Shown here: in pieces, positions 44,966 through 52,588 of the stretch
How the letters are laid out: every line of letters begins with the position of its first letter
Position numbering within the stretch: position 1 is the first letter of the stretch
NCBI GenBank assembly: GCA_000687975.1
Contig: JIAB01000001.1
Location: forward strand, 124,001-188,000
Origin: Lachnospiraceae bacterium AC2031
GTDB lineage: Bacteria; Bacillota; Clostridia; Lachnospirales; Lachnospiraceae
Length of the DNA stretch: 64,000 bases
Direction: 5' to 3'
The notes under the pieces: generated by a model
What the model saw: only the letters and a program-made list of their open reading frames with translations
The model's database searches: none
Told to the model about the DNA's origin: nothing
Made by a program: the position numbers and the translations under genes

Positions 44966-46543
44966 TTATCTATCTTCATTTAATAGATTTGCAGTATATC
45001 TGGAAAGGTTTAAACGTCTAAACCCTATCTGGTAATAATGCATTTCAAATCTATCAAAATATGCATCTTTAAGATCATTATCATACTTTGCGATAGCAGG
45101 TGCTGCATCTGATGATAATCTCTTCATATAATCTATATCCTGTTCAGCAATACTTGCTTCGATAGTATGAAGATTCTTTAGATTATAATCAGCAATAATA
45201 TAATCTGGACGGGCAAAGCTTAGAATTAAGTAGAGGACGCTAACAACAATTACACAGTACTTAAACAGCGGGAATTCATGCTTATATATAGAAATTATTA
45301 CTGCAACAAAGAGAATTGAGAATAAAGCAAGTCCCCAAAGTACCCATATTCTAAGATTAGTAAGAAGAGCAGCATCAATATACATCATAATTCTAACAAA
45401 ACTTGATGCAATCATTATATAGGTGCATCCTGAGATAATAGTCATAAGTACTTTTAAAATACGACTTTCTCTGAAGTAATTATTTACGAAAAGTACCATC
45501 AAGAAATTAATAATACTTACTGCTAAAAGCTGGAAGAAGCCTTCTCTTGCATAATCAGAATATGAATATCCTTCTGGAAGAGAACCACCTCCAAGAAAAA
45601 GATAAACAATCTGAATTAAAGAAAATGTAAGATATAGAACAGATACAAGTGAAAGAACTGTTATAGCAATAACTGGTTCAAAATTTCTATGATTTTTAAC
45701 TTCCTCATCCAATTTTTTTTGTGAGAAAAATCTCATGATGCAGTATGCACCAAAAAAGAAGAGGGCAAAAGTTATAGAAACACCAAACATTGTTTCAAGA
45801 CGGAAATTGAATCTTAGATTATTTACGATAAGCTTATTAAATACAATATCAGCATTTGCAAGTAAAGCCACAAGTATCCCAACAACAGGTACTGAAATTA
45901 AAAGTCCGATCATTACATATTTTATAGTATGTGATTTCTCATTATCAGATTCATTTAGTTTTCTTCTTTCCTTTAATACCTTCATATCCTTTGAGAAATC
46001 ATCAAGAGCCCCAACTGAATAGAGTAGTGATTCACATATAGATATAGCTGTTTTAGAAAAGTTCCATCTGCTGTCATCATATACATTGTGAATCAGGAAA
46101 ACAAAGAGCATGAGAATGATTCCAACATTATTAAAGAATATAAACAAAGGATTTCCTGTTAAGAAGTTTGAAATTGTTAGTGCAATCATAACAGTAGCAT
46201 AAAACCAGCTAAATCGTTTAATTGCTACATTATATTGTCTTAACGAATAAATCATATAAACCAATGTTGCAATACCAAAGAAGGGCATTGTTACACCTGA
46301 TAGATTATCGTACAAGCAAAATGTAGCAAACAGAGCATATATTAATGAAGCAAGTCCCAGCTTCTTGCCCATCTTTTCTCTAAAATCCTGTACTTCTACA
46401 GGTTCTGGTTTGATCACTCTATTATATTGATTACTCATCGTTACAGGACCATTTGTATATCCCTCAACAGGATAATTATTTACATAGTAAGAAGTTCCCA
46501 TATACGGTGAATTATTATTGTTATTTATATTATTGTCTGTCAT
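44966..46543 (-). CDS. DUF4173-type polytopic membrane protein
   Basis: A 525-residue protein with an Asn-rich N-terminal tail (1-40) and about 12 hydrophobic helices, with a hydrophilic loop near 185-205. A final soluble segment (about 460-525) has the pattern found in DUF4173/DUF4153 proteins, including a polar LSSDAAPAIAKYDND stretch. The family is widespread in Firmicutes and of unknown function. GGAGG lies at the end of the preceding gene (gap 15 bases), so it is co-transcribed with the small unknown membrane protein, the Xre regulator and DUF2975. Confidence 0.82.
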   Translation of the reverse strand: MTDNNINNNNNSPYMGTSYYVNNYPVEGYTNGPVTMSNQYNRVIKPEPVEVQDFREKMGKKLGLASLIYALFATFCLYDNLSGVTMPFFGIATLVYMIYSLRQYNVAIKRFSWFYATVMIALTISNFLTGNPLFIFFNNVGIILMLFVFLIHNVYDDSRWNFSKTAISICESLLYSVGALDDFSKDMKVLKERRKLNESDNEKSHTIKYVMIGLLISVPVVGILVALLANADIVFNKLIVNNLRFNFRLETMFGVSITFALFFFGAYCIMRFFSQKKLDEEVKNHRNFEPVIAITVLSLVSVLYLTFSLIQIVYLFLGGGSLPEGYSYSDYAREGFFQLLAVSIINFLMVLFVNNYFRESRILKVLMTIISGCTYIMIASSFVRIMMYIDAALLTNLRIWVLWGLALFSILFVAVIISIYKHEFPLFKYCVIVVSVLYLILSFARPDYIIADYNLKNLHTIEASIAEQDIDYMKRLSSDAAPAIAKYDNDLKDAYFDRFEMHYYQIGFRRLNLSRYTANLLNEDR

Positions 46544-46558
46544 ATCATTTCCTCCATA

Positions 46559-47281
46559 TTAATCACAGCCATAATCATATATTACGACTCTTCTGGTATT
46601 GGGATTGGTAACTATAGCCTCTATCCCAGAATCACTAGCAGTATATGTATCATAAAAAAGGATAGTATAATCATTGATATCATCATCTAATACATACTTA
46701 ATACTTTCAGTTGGAAATCCTATATAATCACCATCTATGTCATAGAAATTCGTTGTTTCAGAAACTTTAAGTCCAGTAAAATCTAAAGGTTTATCTAAGT
46801 TTCTATAAACTTCACCTTTTTCAATTTCAGAGATAGAAGAGAGGAATTCCTCATATTCCTGTTCATCTAAAGTAAAGCCAACCATAGAAGTTCCCCCTCT
46901 AAGGAAATTTTCGCATTTATATCTAAAATCTTCTACATGTTCCGGGGTATATCTTTCGCAGATTCCATACTTGGATACTTTTGAAAATCTCTTATAAGAT
47001 CTACCTTTAAATACACCAACACAACAGCCAAAATGAATTAAAGAAAGAAATATAAGAACTAATACGAATCCATTTCCAAACCATACCGAAAAATCTTTAA
47101 TTCTTTCACTTCTAGTTCTGAAAGAATTATTATATATTTTAGGATCTGGAAATCTTTGAGCGCGAACCTTGGTTATTTTTGAATGATAAATTAGAAAGAT
47201 TGGAAGCCCCGTCAAAAGGACCCATCCAATAAAAAGTGCGATTAAAAAAAGAAGCGCTAAAAAATTTAAAAAAATAGTCAT
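46559..47281 (-). CDS. Unknown membrane protein (240 aa) in the Xre/DUF2975/DUF4173 operon
   Basis: A 240-residue protein with two N-terminal hydrophobic segments (about 3-32 and 70-90) separated by a basic loop, then an extracytoplasmic domain of about 140 residues. That domain includes CENFLRGGTSMVGFTLDEQE and a terminal IYDYGCD. Three or four Cys outside could form disulfides. No family recognised. It starts 11 bases after the Xre gene and ends 15 bases before the DUF4173 gene. Confidence 0.65.
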   Translation of the reverse strand: MTIFLNFLALLFLIALFIGWVLLTGLPIFLIYHSKITKVRAQRFPDPKIYNNSFRTRSERIKDFSVWFGNGFVLVLIFLSLIHFGCCVGVFKGRSYKRFSKVSKYGICERYTPEHVEDFRYKCENFLRGGTSMVGFTLDEQEYEEFLSSISEIEKGEVYRNLDKPLDFTGLKVSETTNFYDIDGDYIGFPTESIKYVLDDDINDYTILFYDTYTASDSGIEAIVTNPNTRRVVIYDYGCD

Positions 47282-47292
47282 AGTATTTTACC

Positions 47293-47493
47293 TTATTTTT
47301 GATGCTCTAAGATATCGCCTGGCTGACAATCAAGTACTTCACATATTTTATCCAGTGTTTCGAAGCGTACTGCCTTTGCTTTACCATTTTTTAGTATTGA
47401 TATATTTGCAAGTGTAATACCTACCTGATCAGCAAGATCAGAAACCTTCATCTTACGTTTAGCAAGCATTACATCCAGATTTACTATAATCAT
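47293..47493 (-). CDS. Small Xre-family transcriptional regulator (YozG-like)
   Basis: A 66-residue protein that is only a helix-turn-helix: MLAKRKMKVSDLADQVGI (first helices), ANISILKNGKAKAVRFET (recognition helix region) and LDCQPGDILEH. It is the short type regularly paired with DUF2975 membrane proteins; such pairs are thought to be membrane-linked regulators. A strong AGGAGGTG precedes the ATG. A TATCG-N5-CGATA inverted repeat upstream of the operon promoter (48057-48071) could be its operator. Confidence 0.9.
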   Translation of the reverse strand: MIIVNLDVMLAKRKMKVSDLADQVGITLANISILKNGKAKAVRFETLDKICEVLDCQPGDILEHQK

Positions 47494-47504
47494 GCTGACA
47501 CCTC

Positions 47505-47984
47505 CTATATAGTTAATGCATTTTCCTGCTTAATCTCATAAGCATTCTCAACAAGTCTAGACATTGCATAGCAGAGTATTATAAAGATAATGAAAACAAA
47601 TATCTTGAGCAAACTGTATGAAAGCTGAATGAGCCCCATATTCCCACGAATCATATTTACAATTAACTGAATAATATGTTCAACAATAAAAAGTACACCG
47701 CAAACTGACATATTCTTAAAATTCTTTACATTTTCCATAGAGAAAGAATTATCATTACCAATTTCCTTAACTATTCTCCAAAAGAAGAAAAGAATACCAT
47801 AGCATATAGCAGCGGTGATCCATAAGAAAACAATATTCTCTCTTAAATATACTGGGAGTGGAAGATCGAAATCAGGTTTAAATATGAACCCATATGCTGT
47901 TGCACTAACAAAAAATGCAAGTCCAAGCAGTCCGATTGCAATAGCAACCGCCTTTAACCAGTAAGTAATAGCCTTTTGTTTCAT
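47505..47984 (-). CDS. DUF2975 membrane protein
   Basis: A 159-residue protein with four hydrophobic helices (about 10-32, 48-68, 95-112, 123-148) and the DUF2975 pattern, including FFWRIVKEIGNDNSFSMENVKNFK between helices 2 and 3. It is the promoter-proximal gene of the operon and stands 11 bases from the Xre gene, the usual pairing. Role unknown; likely a membrane partner of the regulator. Confidence 0.85.
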   Translation of the reverse strand: MKQKAITYWLKAVAIAIGLLGLAFFVSATAYGFIFKPDFDLPLPVYLRENIVFLWITAAICYGILFFFWRIVKEIGNDNSFSMENVKNFKNMSVCGVLFIVEHIIQLIVNMIRGNMGLIQLSYSLLKIFVFIIFIILCYAMSRLVENAYEIKQENALTI

Positions 47985-48019
47985 AACTAAGTACCTCGTT
48001 TCCTTTATTTTATGTGGCG

Positions 48020-48048
48020 ATTATAATCCAGCAAGAATCGAATGTCAA
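48020..48048 (-). promoter_or_regulatory. Perfect-consensus promoter of the DUF2975/Xre operon
   Basis: On the minus strand, TTGACA (48043-48048), a 17-base spacer and TATAAT (48020-48025). It is the only fully consensus promoter I found here. Confidence 0.85.
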
Positions 48049-48056
48049 GAATTATT

Positions 48057-48071
48057 TATCGAAAAACGATA
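48057..48071. promoter_or_regulatory. Candidate operator: TATCG-N5-CGATA inverted repeat
   Basis: A 5-base inverted repeat around AAAAA, 8 bases upstream of the -35 box of the minus-strand operon. A site for the small Xre regulator is plausible but inferred. Confidence 0.35.
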
Positions 48072-48093
48072 TATTTATTCTGAATAACATGAT

Positions 48094-48134
48094 AAAATGA
48101 GTCAAAGTGGCTCAAAGCCAAATTGACTCATTTT
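48094..48134. repeat. Copy 2 of the TGAGTCAA stem-loop family
   Basis: Outer stem of 12 pairs identical to that at 18473-18514 (AAAATGAGTCAA / TTGACTCATTTT), AG/AA internal loop, inner TGGC/GCCA stem and a 5-base loop. Here it lies between two divergent genes, where no gene needs a terminator. Relative to copy 1 the inner stem has changed on both sides while remaining paired. Confidence 0.75.
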
Positions 48135-48203
48135 GATATAAGAATAATCAATAAAAGTAGTTAAAAAATAATTATTTTCGGTATTCATTTCTTTATAGTT
48201 TTA

Positions 48204-48212
48204 TGTTATAAT
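48204..48212 (+). promoter_or_regulatory. ppdK promoter (extended -10)
   Basis: TGT then TATAAT (48207-48212), an extended -10 with a poor -35 (TTCATT at 48184). The leader to the ATG at 48312 is about 93 bases and contains a weak GGAT/ATCC hairpin. Confidence 0.6.
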
Positions 48213-48311
48213 TACCGACAGTCACGGACTCTAGGGGATTTAGGGTTTTTTATCCTCATATGTCTTAGTTTCCGACAAAATATTATACTAATTTAGGAGG
48301 TGTTAAACGAT

Positions 48312-50948
48312 ATGGCTAATAAATGGGTCTATATGTTTAGCGAAGGTGACATGACAATGCGTAATCTTCTCGGTGGAAAGGGTGCAAACCTTGCTGAGAT
48401 GACAAGTATTGGACTTCCTGTACCACAGGGATTCACAATTACAACAGAGGCATGTACACAGTACTATGAGGATGGACGTAAGATTAATGATGAGATCATG
48501 GCTCAGGCTATGGAAGGCGTAGCTAAGATGGAAGAGATCAACGGCAAGAAGTTTGGTGATCTCAACAATCCACTTCTCGTATCAGTTCGTTCAGGAGCAA
48601 GAGCTTCAATGCCAGGTATGATGGATACAATCCTTAACCTTGGTCTTAATGATGAAGTTGTTGCAGCTATGATCAAGGGTAACCCAGATCCAGCATTCGA
48701 GAGATTCGTATATGATTCTTACAGAAGATTCATCCAGATGTTCTCTGACGTAGTTATGGAAGTTGGTAAGAAGTATTTCGAGCAGCTTATCGACAAGATG
48801 AAGGAAGAGAAGGGCGTTAAGTTCGACGTTGACCTTACAGCAGAGGACCTTAAGACACTTGCTGAGCAGTTTAAGGCTGAGTACAAGAATCAGTTAGGAT
48901 CAGATTTCCCTTCAGATCCTGTAGAGCAGCTTAAGCTTGCTATCGAAGCAGTATTCCGTTCATGGGATAACCCACGTGCTAACGTATATCGTCGTGATAA
49001 CGATATCCCTTATTCATGGGGTACAGCAGTTAACGTTATGCCTATGGTATTCGGTAACCTTAATAATGAGTCTGGTACTGGTGTTGCATTTACTCGTGAC
49101 CCAGCTACTGGTGAGAATAAGCTTATGGGTGAGTTCCTTATCAACGCTCAGGGCGAGGACGTAGTTGCTGGTGTTCGTACACCTATGCCAATCGCTCAGA
49201 TGGAGAAGGAGTTCCCAGAAGCATACGCTGAGTTCCTTAAGGTTTGTGATACACTTGAGAATCACTACCATGATATGCAGGATATGGAATTCACAGTTGA
49301 GAATAAGAAGCTTTACATGCTTCAGTGTAGAAATGGTAAGAGAACAGCTCCAGCTGCTCTGAAGATTGCTTGTGACCTTGTTGATGAAGGACATAAGACT
49401 CCAGAAGAGGCTGTTGCTATGATCGATCCTCGTAACCTTGATACACTTCTTCACCCACAGTTCGATGCTGCTGCACTTAAGGCTGCAACACCACTTGGAA
49501 AGGGTCTTGGAGCTTCTCCAGGAGCTGCTTGTGGTAAGGTTGTATTTACAGCTGATGATGCTGTAGAGTGGGCTGCTAGAGGAGAGAAGGTTGTACTTGT
49601 AAGACTTGAGACATCTCCAGAAGATATCACAGGTATGAAGAGTGCTCAGGGTATCCTTACAGTTCGTGGTGGTATGACATCACACGCTGCCGTTGTTGCT
49701 CGTGGTATGGGTACATGCTGTGTATCTGGTTGTGGCGACATCAACATGGACGAGGAGAACAAGAAGTTCACACTTGCTGGTAAGGAGTTCACAGAGGGTT
49801 CAGAGATTTCTATCGATGGTACAACAGGTAACATCTATGAGGGTCTCATCCCAACAGTTGATGCTCAGATCGCTGGTGAGTTCGGACGTATCATGGCTTG
49901 GGCTGATGAGTTTAGAAAGCTTAAGGTTAGAACAAATGCTGATACACCTGCTGATGCAAAGAAGGCTCGTGAGCTTGGTGCAGAGGGTATCGGACTTTGC
50001 CGTACAGAGCATATGTTCTTCGAGGAAGACAGAATTGCTGCATTCCGTGAGATGATCTGTGCAGATACAGTAGAAGCTAGAGAGAAGGCTCTTGATAAGA
50101 TCCTTCCATATCAGCAGAGCGACTTCAAGGCTCTCTATGAGGCTCTTGAGGGATGTCCTGTTACTATCAGATTCCTTGATCCACCTCTTCATGAGTTCGT
50201 TCCTCACGAGGAAGCAGAGCAGATCAAGCTTGCTAATGACCTTGGCAAGACACTTGATGAGGTTAAGGCTATCGTTGAGTCTCTTAAGGAGTTCAACCCT
50301 ATGATGGGTCACAGAGGATGCCGTCTTGCTGTAACATATCCAGAAATCGCTAAGATGCAGACAAAGGCTGTTATCAGAGCTGCTATCGAAGTTCAGAAGG
50401 CACATGCTGATTGGAATGTTAAGCCAGAAATCATGATCCCACTTACATGCGAAGTTAAAGAGCTTAAGTATGTTAAGAAGGTAGTAGTAGAGACAGCTGA
50501 CGCTGAAATCGCTGCTGCAGGTGTTGATCTTAAGTACGAAGTAGGTACTATGATTGAAATCCCTAGAGCTGCTCTTACAGCTGATGAGATCGCTGCAGAG
50601 GCTGACTTCTTCTGCTTCGGTACAAATGACCTTACACAGATGACATTTGGTTTCTCAAGAGATGATGCTGGTAAGTTCCTTGATGCTTACTATGATGCTA
50701 AGATCTTCGAGAATGATCCATTTGCTAAGCTTGATCAGAATGGTGTTGGTAAGCTTATGGAGACAGCTCTTAAGCTTGGTAAGCCAGTTAATCCTGCACT
50801 TCACTGCGGTATCTGTGGAGAGCACGGTGGAGATCCTTCATCAGTTGAGTTCTGCCATAAGATCGGACTTGACTATGTATCATGTTCACCATTCCGTGTA
50901 CCAGTAGCAAGACTTGCTGCTGCACAGGCTGCTATAGCAGAGAAATAA
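48312..50948 (+). CDS. ppdK: Pyruvate, phosphate dikinase
   Basis: An 878-residue PPDK that interconverts pyruvate + ATP + Pi with PEP + AMP + PPi. The N-terminal ATP-grasp domain (GGKGANLAEM at the start) is followed by the phospho-His domain with MTSHAAVVARGMG (His about 458). The C-terminal PEP/pyruvate barrel has the catalytic Cys in ALHCGICGEHGGD (about 833). Numbering is very near that of the clostridial enzyme. ATG 48312 is placed 9 bases after AGGAGGTG. Codon bias indicates high expression. In anaerobes it can work in glycolysis with PPi or in PEP synthesis. Confidence 0.98.
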   Translation: MANKWVYMFSEGDMTMRNLLGGKGANLAEMTSIGLPVPQGFTITTEACTQYYEDGRKINDEIMAQAMEGVAKMEEINGKKFGDLNNPLLVSVRSGARASMPGMMDTILNLGLNDEVVAAMIKGNPDPAFERFVYDSYRRFIQMFSDVVMEVGKKYFEQLIDKMKEEKGVKFDVDLTAEDLKTLAEQFKAEYKNQLGSDFPSDPVEQLKLAIEAVFRSWDNPRANVYRRDNDIPYSWGTAVNVMPMVFGNLNNESGTGVAFTRDPATGENKLMGEFLINAQGEDVVAGVRTPMPIAQMEKEFPEAYAEFLKVCDTLENHYHDMQDMEFTVENKKLYMLQCRNGKRTAPAALKIACDLVDEGHKTPEEAVAMIDPRNLDTLLHPQFDAAALKAATPLGKGLGASPGAACGKVVFTADDAVEWAARGEKVVLVRLETSPEDITGMKSAQGILTVRGGMTSHAAVVARGMGTCCVSGCGDINMDEENKKFTLAGKEFTEGSEISIDGTTGNIYEGLIPTVDAQIAGEFGRIMAWADEFRKLKVRTNADTPADAKKARELGAEGIGLCRTEHMFFEEDRIAAFREMICADTVEAREKALDKILPYQQSDFKALYEALEGCPVTIRFLDPPLHEFVPHEEAEQIKLANDLGKTLDEVKAIVESLKEFNPMMGHRGCRLAVTYPEIAKMQTKAVIRAAIEVQKAHADWNVKPEIMIPLTCEVKELKYVKKVVVETADAEIAAAGVDLKYEVGTMIEIPRAALTADEIAAEADFFCFGTNDLTQMTFGFSRDDAGKFLDAYYDAKIFENDPFAKLDQNGVGKLMETALKLGKPVNPALHCGICGEHGGDPSSVEFCHKIGLDYVSCSPFRVPVARLAAAQAAIAEK

Positions 50949-50980
50949 GTATTAAAGAGATTTATCTTTAATATGTAAGT

Positions 50981-51029
50981 AAAGGACTGTACAGTTTGAC
51001 CCTTTGTGGTTGACTGTATAGTCCTTTTT
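50981..51029 (+). terminator. ppdK terminator; copy 1 of the GACTRTACAG stem family
   Basis: A 15-base stem with one G-T pair (AAAGGACTGTACAGT / ACTGTATAGTCCTTT), an inner ACC/GGT pairing and T5. Confidence 0.9.
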
Positions 51030-51052
51030 GTTTAAACGTCTCATACTTCTGC

Positions 51053-51081
51053 TTGATGAATCACAAATGCTGTACTAAAAT
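51053..51081 (+). promoter_or_regulatory. Promoter of the diguanylate cyclase gene
   Basis: TTGATG (51053-51058), a 17-base spacer and TAAAAT (51076-51081), about 60 bases before the ATG. Confidence 0.5.
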
Positions 51082-51148
51082 ATAGCTTAAGGGTAGTTTT
51101 GGGGGAGAATTAATTCAAAATCTTATAATTATTTAGGGGTGATGCATT

Positions 51149-52456
51149 ATGGTAGAGAAGGCATTAGAGGATTACTCTGTTGAGGATATTCCTGAGCTTA
51201 TCAAGGGATATGTTGATGCAGTTGTTGTTGCTGATTATGAATTAAACAAGTACAGATCGATTTTCAGAAAAGGCATGTTTGAGAATTTTCTCGATGATGA
51301 GGGGACTTATCATGATCTGATCGAGAAGATTGTCTTTCATTTTAATGAGTCGAATGAGAAGATTACAGAGGATTATCGAGTCTTTTTATCCTCATATGGT
51401 GAATTTCAGGGTAAGTACAGCCGTCGTATTAAATTGAGACTTGAAGATGATTCACAGCCACATATGATTCAAATGTCTGTATATCCACTTACTGATCAAA
51501 AGAAATATTTATTCATTATGGATGAGCTTGATGATAATGAATATAAAGAAGAATATTCTACTACTAAAAAGGTTAATACTATTCAGAATACCTTCCTGTT
51601 CTCCATGTATATTGATCTGGTGCATGATACAACCAGCAGTATCAGTATAACTGAGATATCAGATGATACGGTAAATGCCAGTATCAAATATTCTGATTGG
51701 CGATTCATGATCGTGAATATGATCTGGCCTGAGGATAAGGATCAATTCCTTAGACGTACAGATCCGGAGTATCTTAAGAAGAACTTTACACCGGGACGTA
51801 CAGCTTCCTTTGACTGCATGATGCAGAATCTGGAGGGAAAGTATATATGGGTGAAGCTTATCTTCAGTCGTGCTGAGACCAATAATGAAGATGACTACAG
51901 ATTTGTCTTCATGGTTCAGAACATACATGATAATTCAGTTGAGTTGCTTTCTGCGCTGAAGAAGTACGAGGAGCTTGCGCTTACAGATTCATTGACCGGT
52001 GTCTATAATCATGGTGGTATCGAAACTGAGCTATATAATGCAATTAATAAATGGCAGAAGTCTAAGGAGTCGGTATCTCTAATGATGCTTGATCTGGACT
52101 ACTTTAAGAAGGTAAATGATACATATGGTCATTCAGCCGGGGATATAACACTCAAAACATTTTCAAAGATCATTAAAGACTATGTGTCCGAGGAAAATGC
52201 TGCTGTAGGTCGCTGGGGTGGCGAGGAATTCGTTATTATAGCTTATGGCAGAAGTGCAGATCAGTTTTATGAGATGGCAGAACAGCTTCGGAAGAAGGTT
52301 GAAGAGTATGAGTTCCCGGAGATAGGACACATCTCCTGTTCGATAGGTGTTACGGAACTGAAGAAGGATGATAATTTCGATGATGCCTTTAACAGACTGG
52401 ATAAAGCCATGTACACGTCGAAGAATGAAGGCAGAAACAAAGTGACTCTCCTTTGA
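51149..52456 (+). CDS. Diguanylate cyclase with PAS-like sensor region
   Basis: A 435-residue soluble protein. Residues 1-140 form an unidentified alpha/beta sensor segment. About 150-270 looks like a PAS domain (two beta-rich stretches, the last with GKYIWVKLIFSRAE). The GGDEF domain at 275-435 has LTDSLTGVYNHGG, the metal-site MLDLDYFKKVNDTYGH and the active-site GGEEF (about 356-360), so it should make c-di-GMP. No RxxD inhibitory site sits before GGEEF. AGGGGTGAT precedes the ATG. It is a single-gene unit between two related terminators. Confidence 0.9.
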   Translation: MVEKALEDYSVEDIPELIKGYVDAVVVADYELNKYRSIFRKGMFENFLDDEGTYHDLIEKIVFHFNESNEKITEDYRVFLSSYGEFQGKYSRRIKLRLEDDSQPHMIQMSVYPLTDQKKYLFIMDELDDNEYKEEYSTTKKVNTIQNTFLFSMYIDLVHDTTSSISITEISDDTVNASIKYSDWRFMIVNMIWPEDKDQFLRRTDPEYLKKNFTPGRTASFDCMMQNLEGKYIWVKLIFSRAETNNEDDYRFVFMVQNIHDNSVELLSALKKYEELALTDSLTGVYNHGGIETELYNAINKWQKSKESVSLMMLDLDYFKKVNDTYGHSAGDITLKTFSKIIKDYVSEENAAVGRWGGEEFVIIAYGRSADQFYEMAEQLRKKVEEYEFPEIGHISCSIGVTELKKDDNFDDAFNRLDKAMYTSKNEGRNKVTLL

Positions 52457-52485
52457 TATTTATAGTATTTTAGTCGTTATAGCTT

Positions 52486-52536
52486 AGGACTATACAGTTA
52501 AAACCTTTAAAAGGATTGCTGTATAGTCCTTTTTTA
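52486..52536 (+). terminator. Terminator of the diguanylate cyclase gene; copy 2 of the GACTRTACAG stem family
   Basis: A 12-base stem (AGGACTATACAG / CTGTATAGTCCT), an inner CCTT/AAGG stem and T6. Confidence 0.9.
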
Positions 52537-52549
52537 TTCCTCATTAGTT

Positions 52550-52558
52550 TGATATAAT
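52550..52558 (+). promoter_or_regulatory. fbp promoter (extended -10)
   Basis: TGA followed by consensus TATAAT (52553-52558). The -35 position falls in the T-run of the preceding terminator and has no good match. Confidence 0.5.
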
Positions 52559-52588
52559 ATATTGCAGACTAGTGAAGGAGTAATTTAT

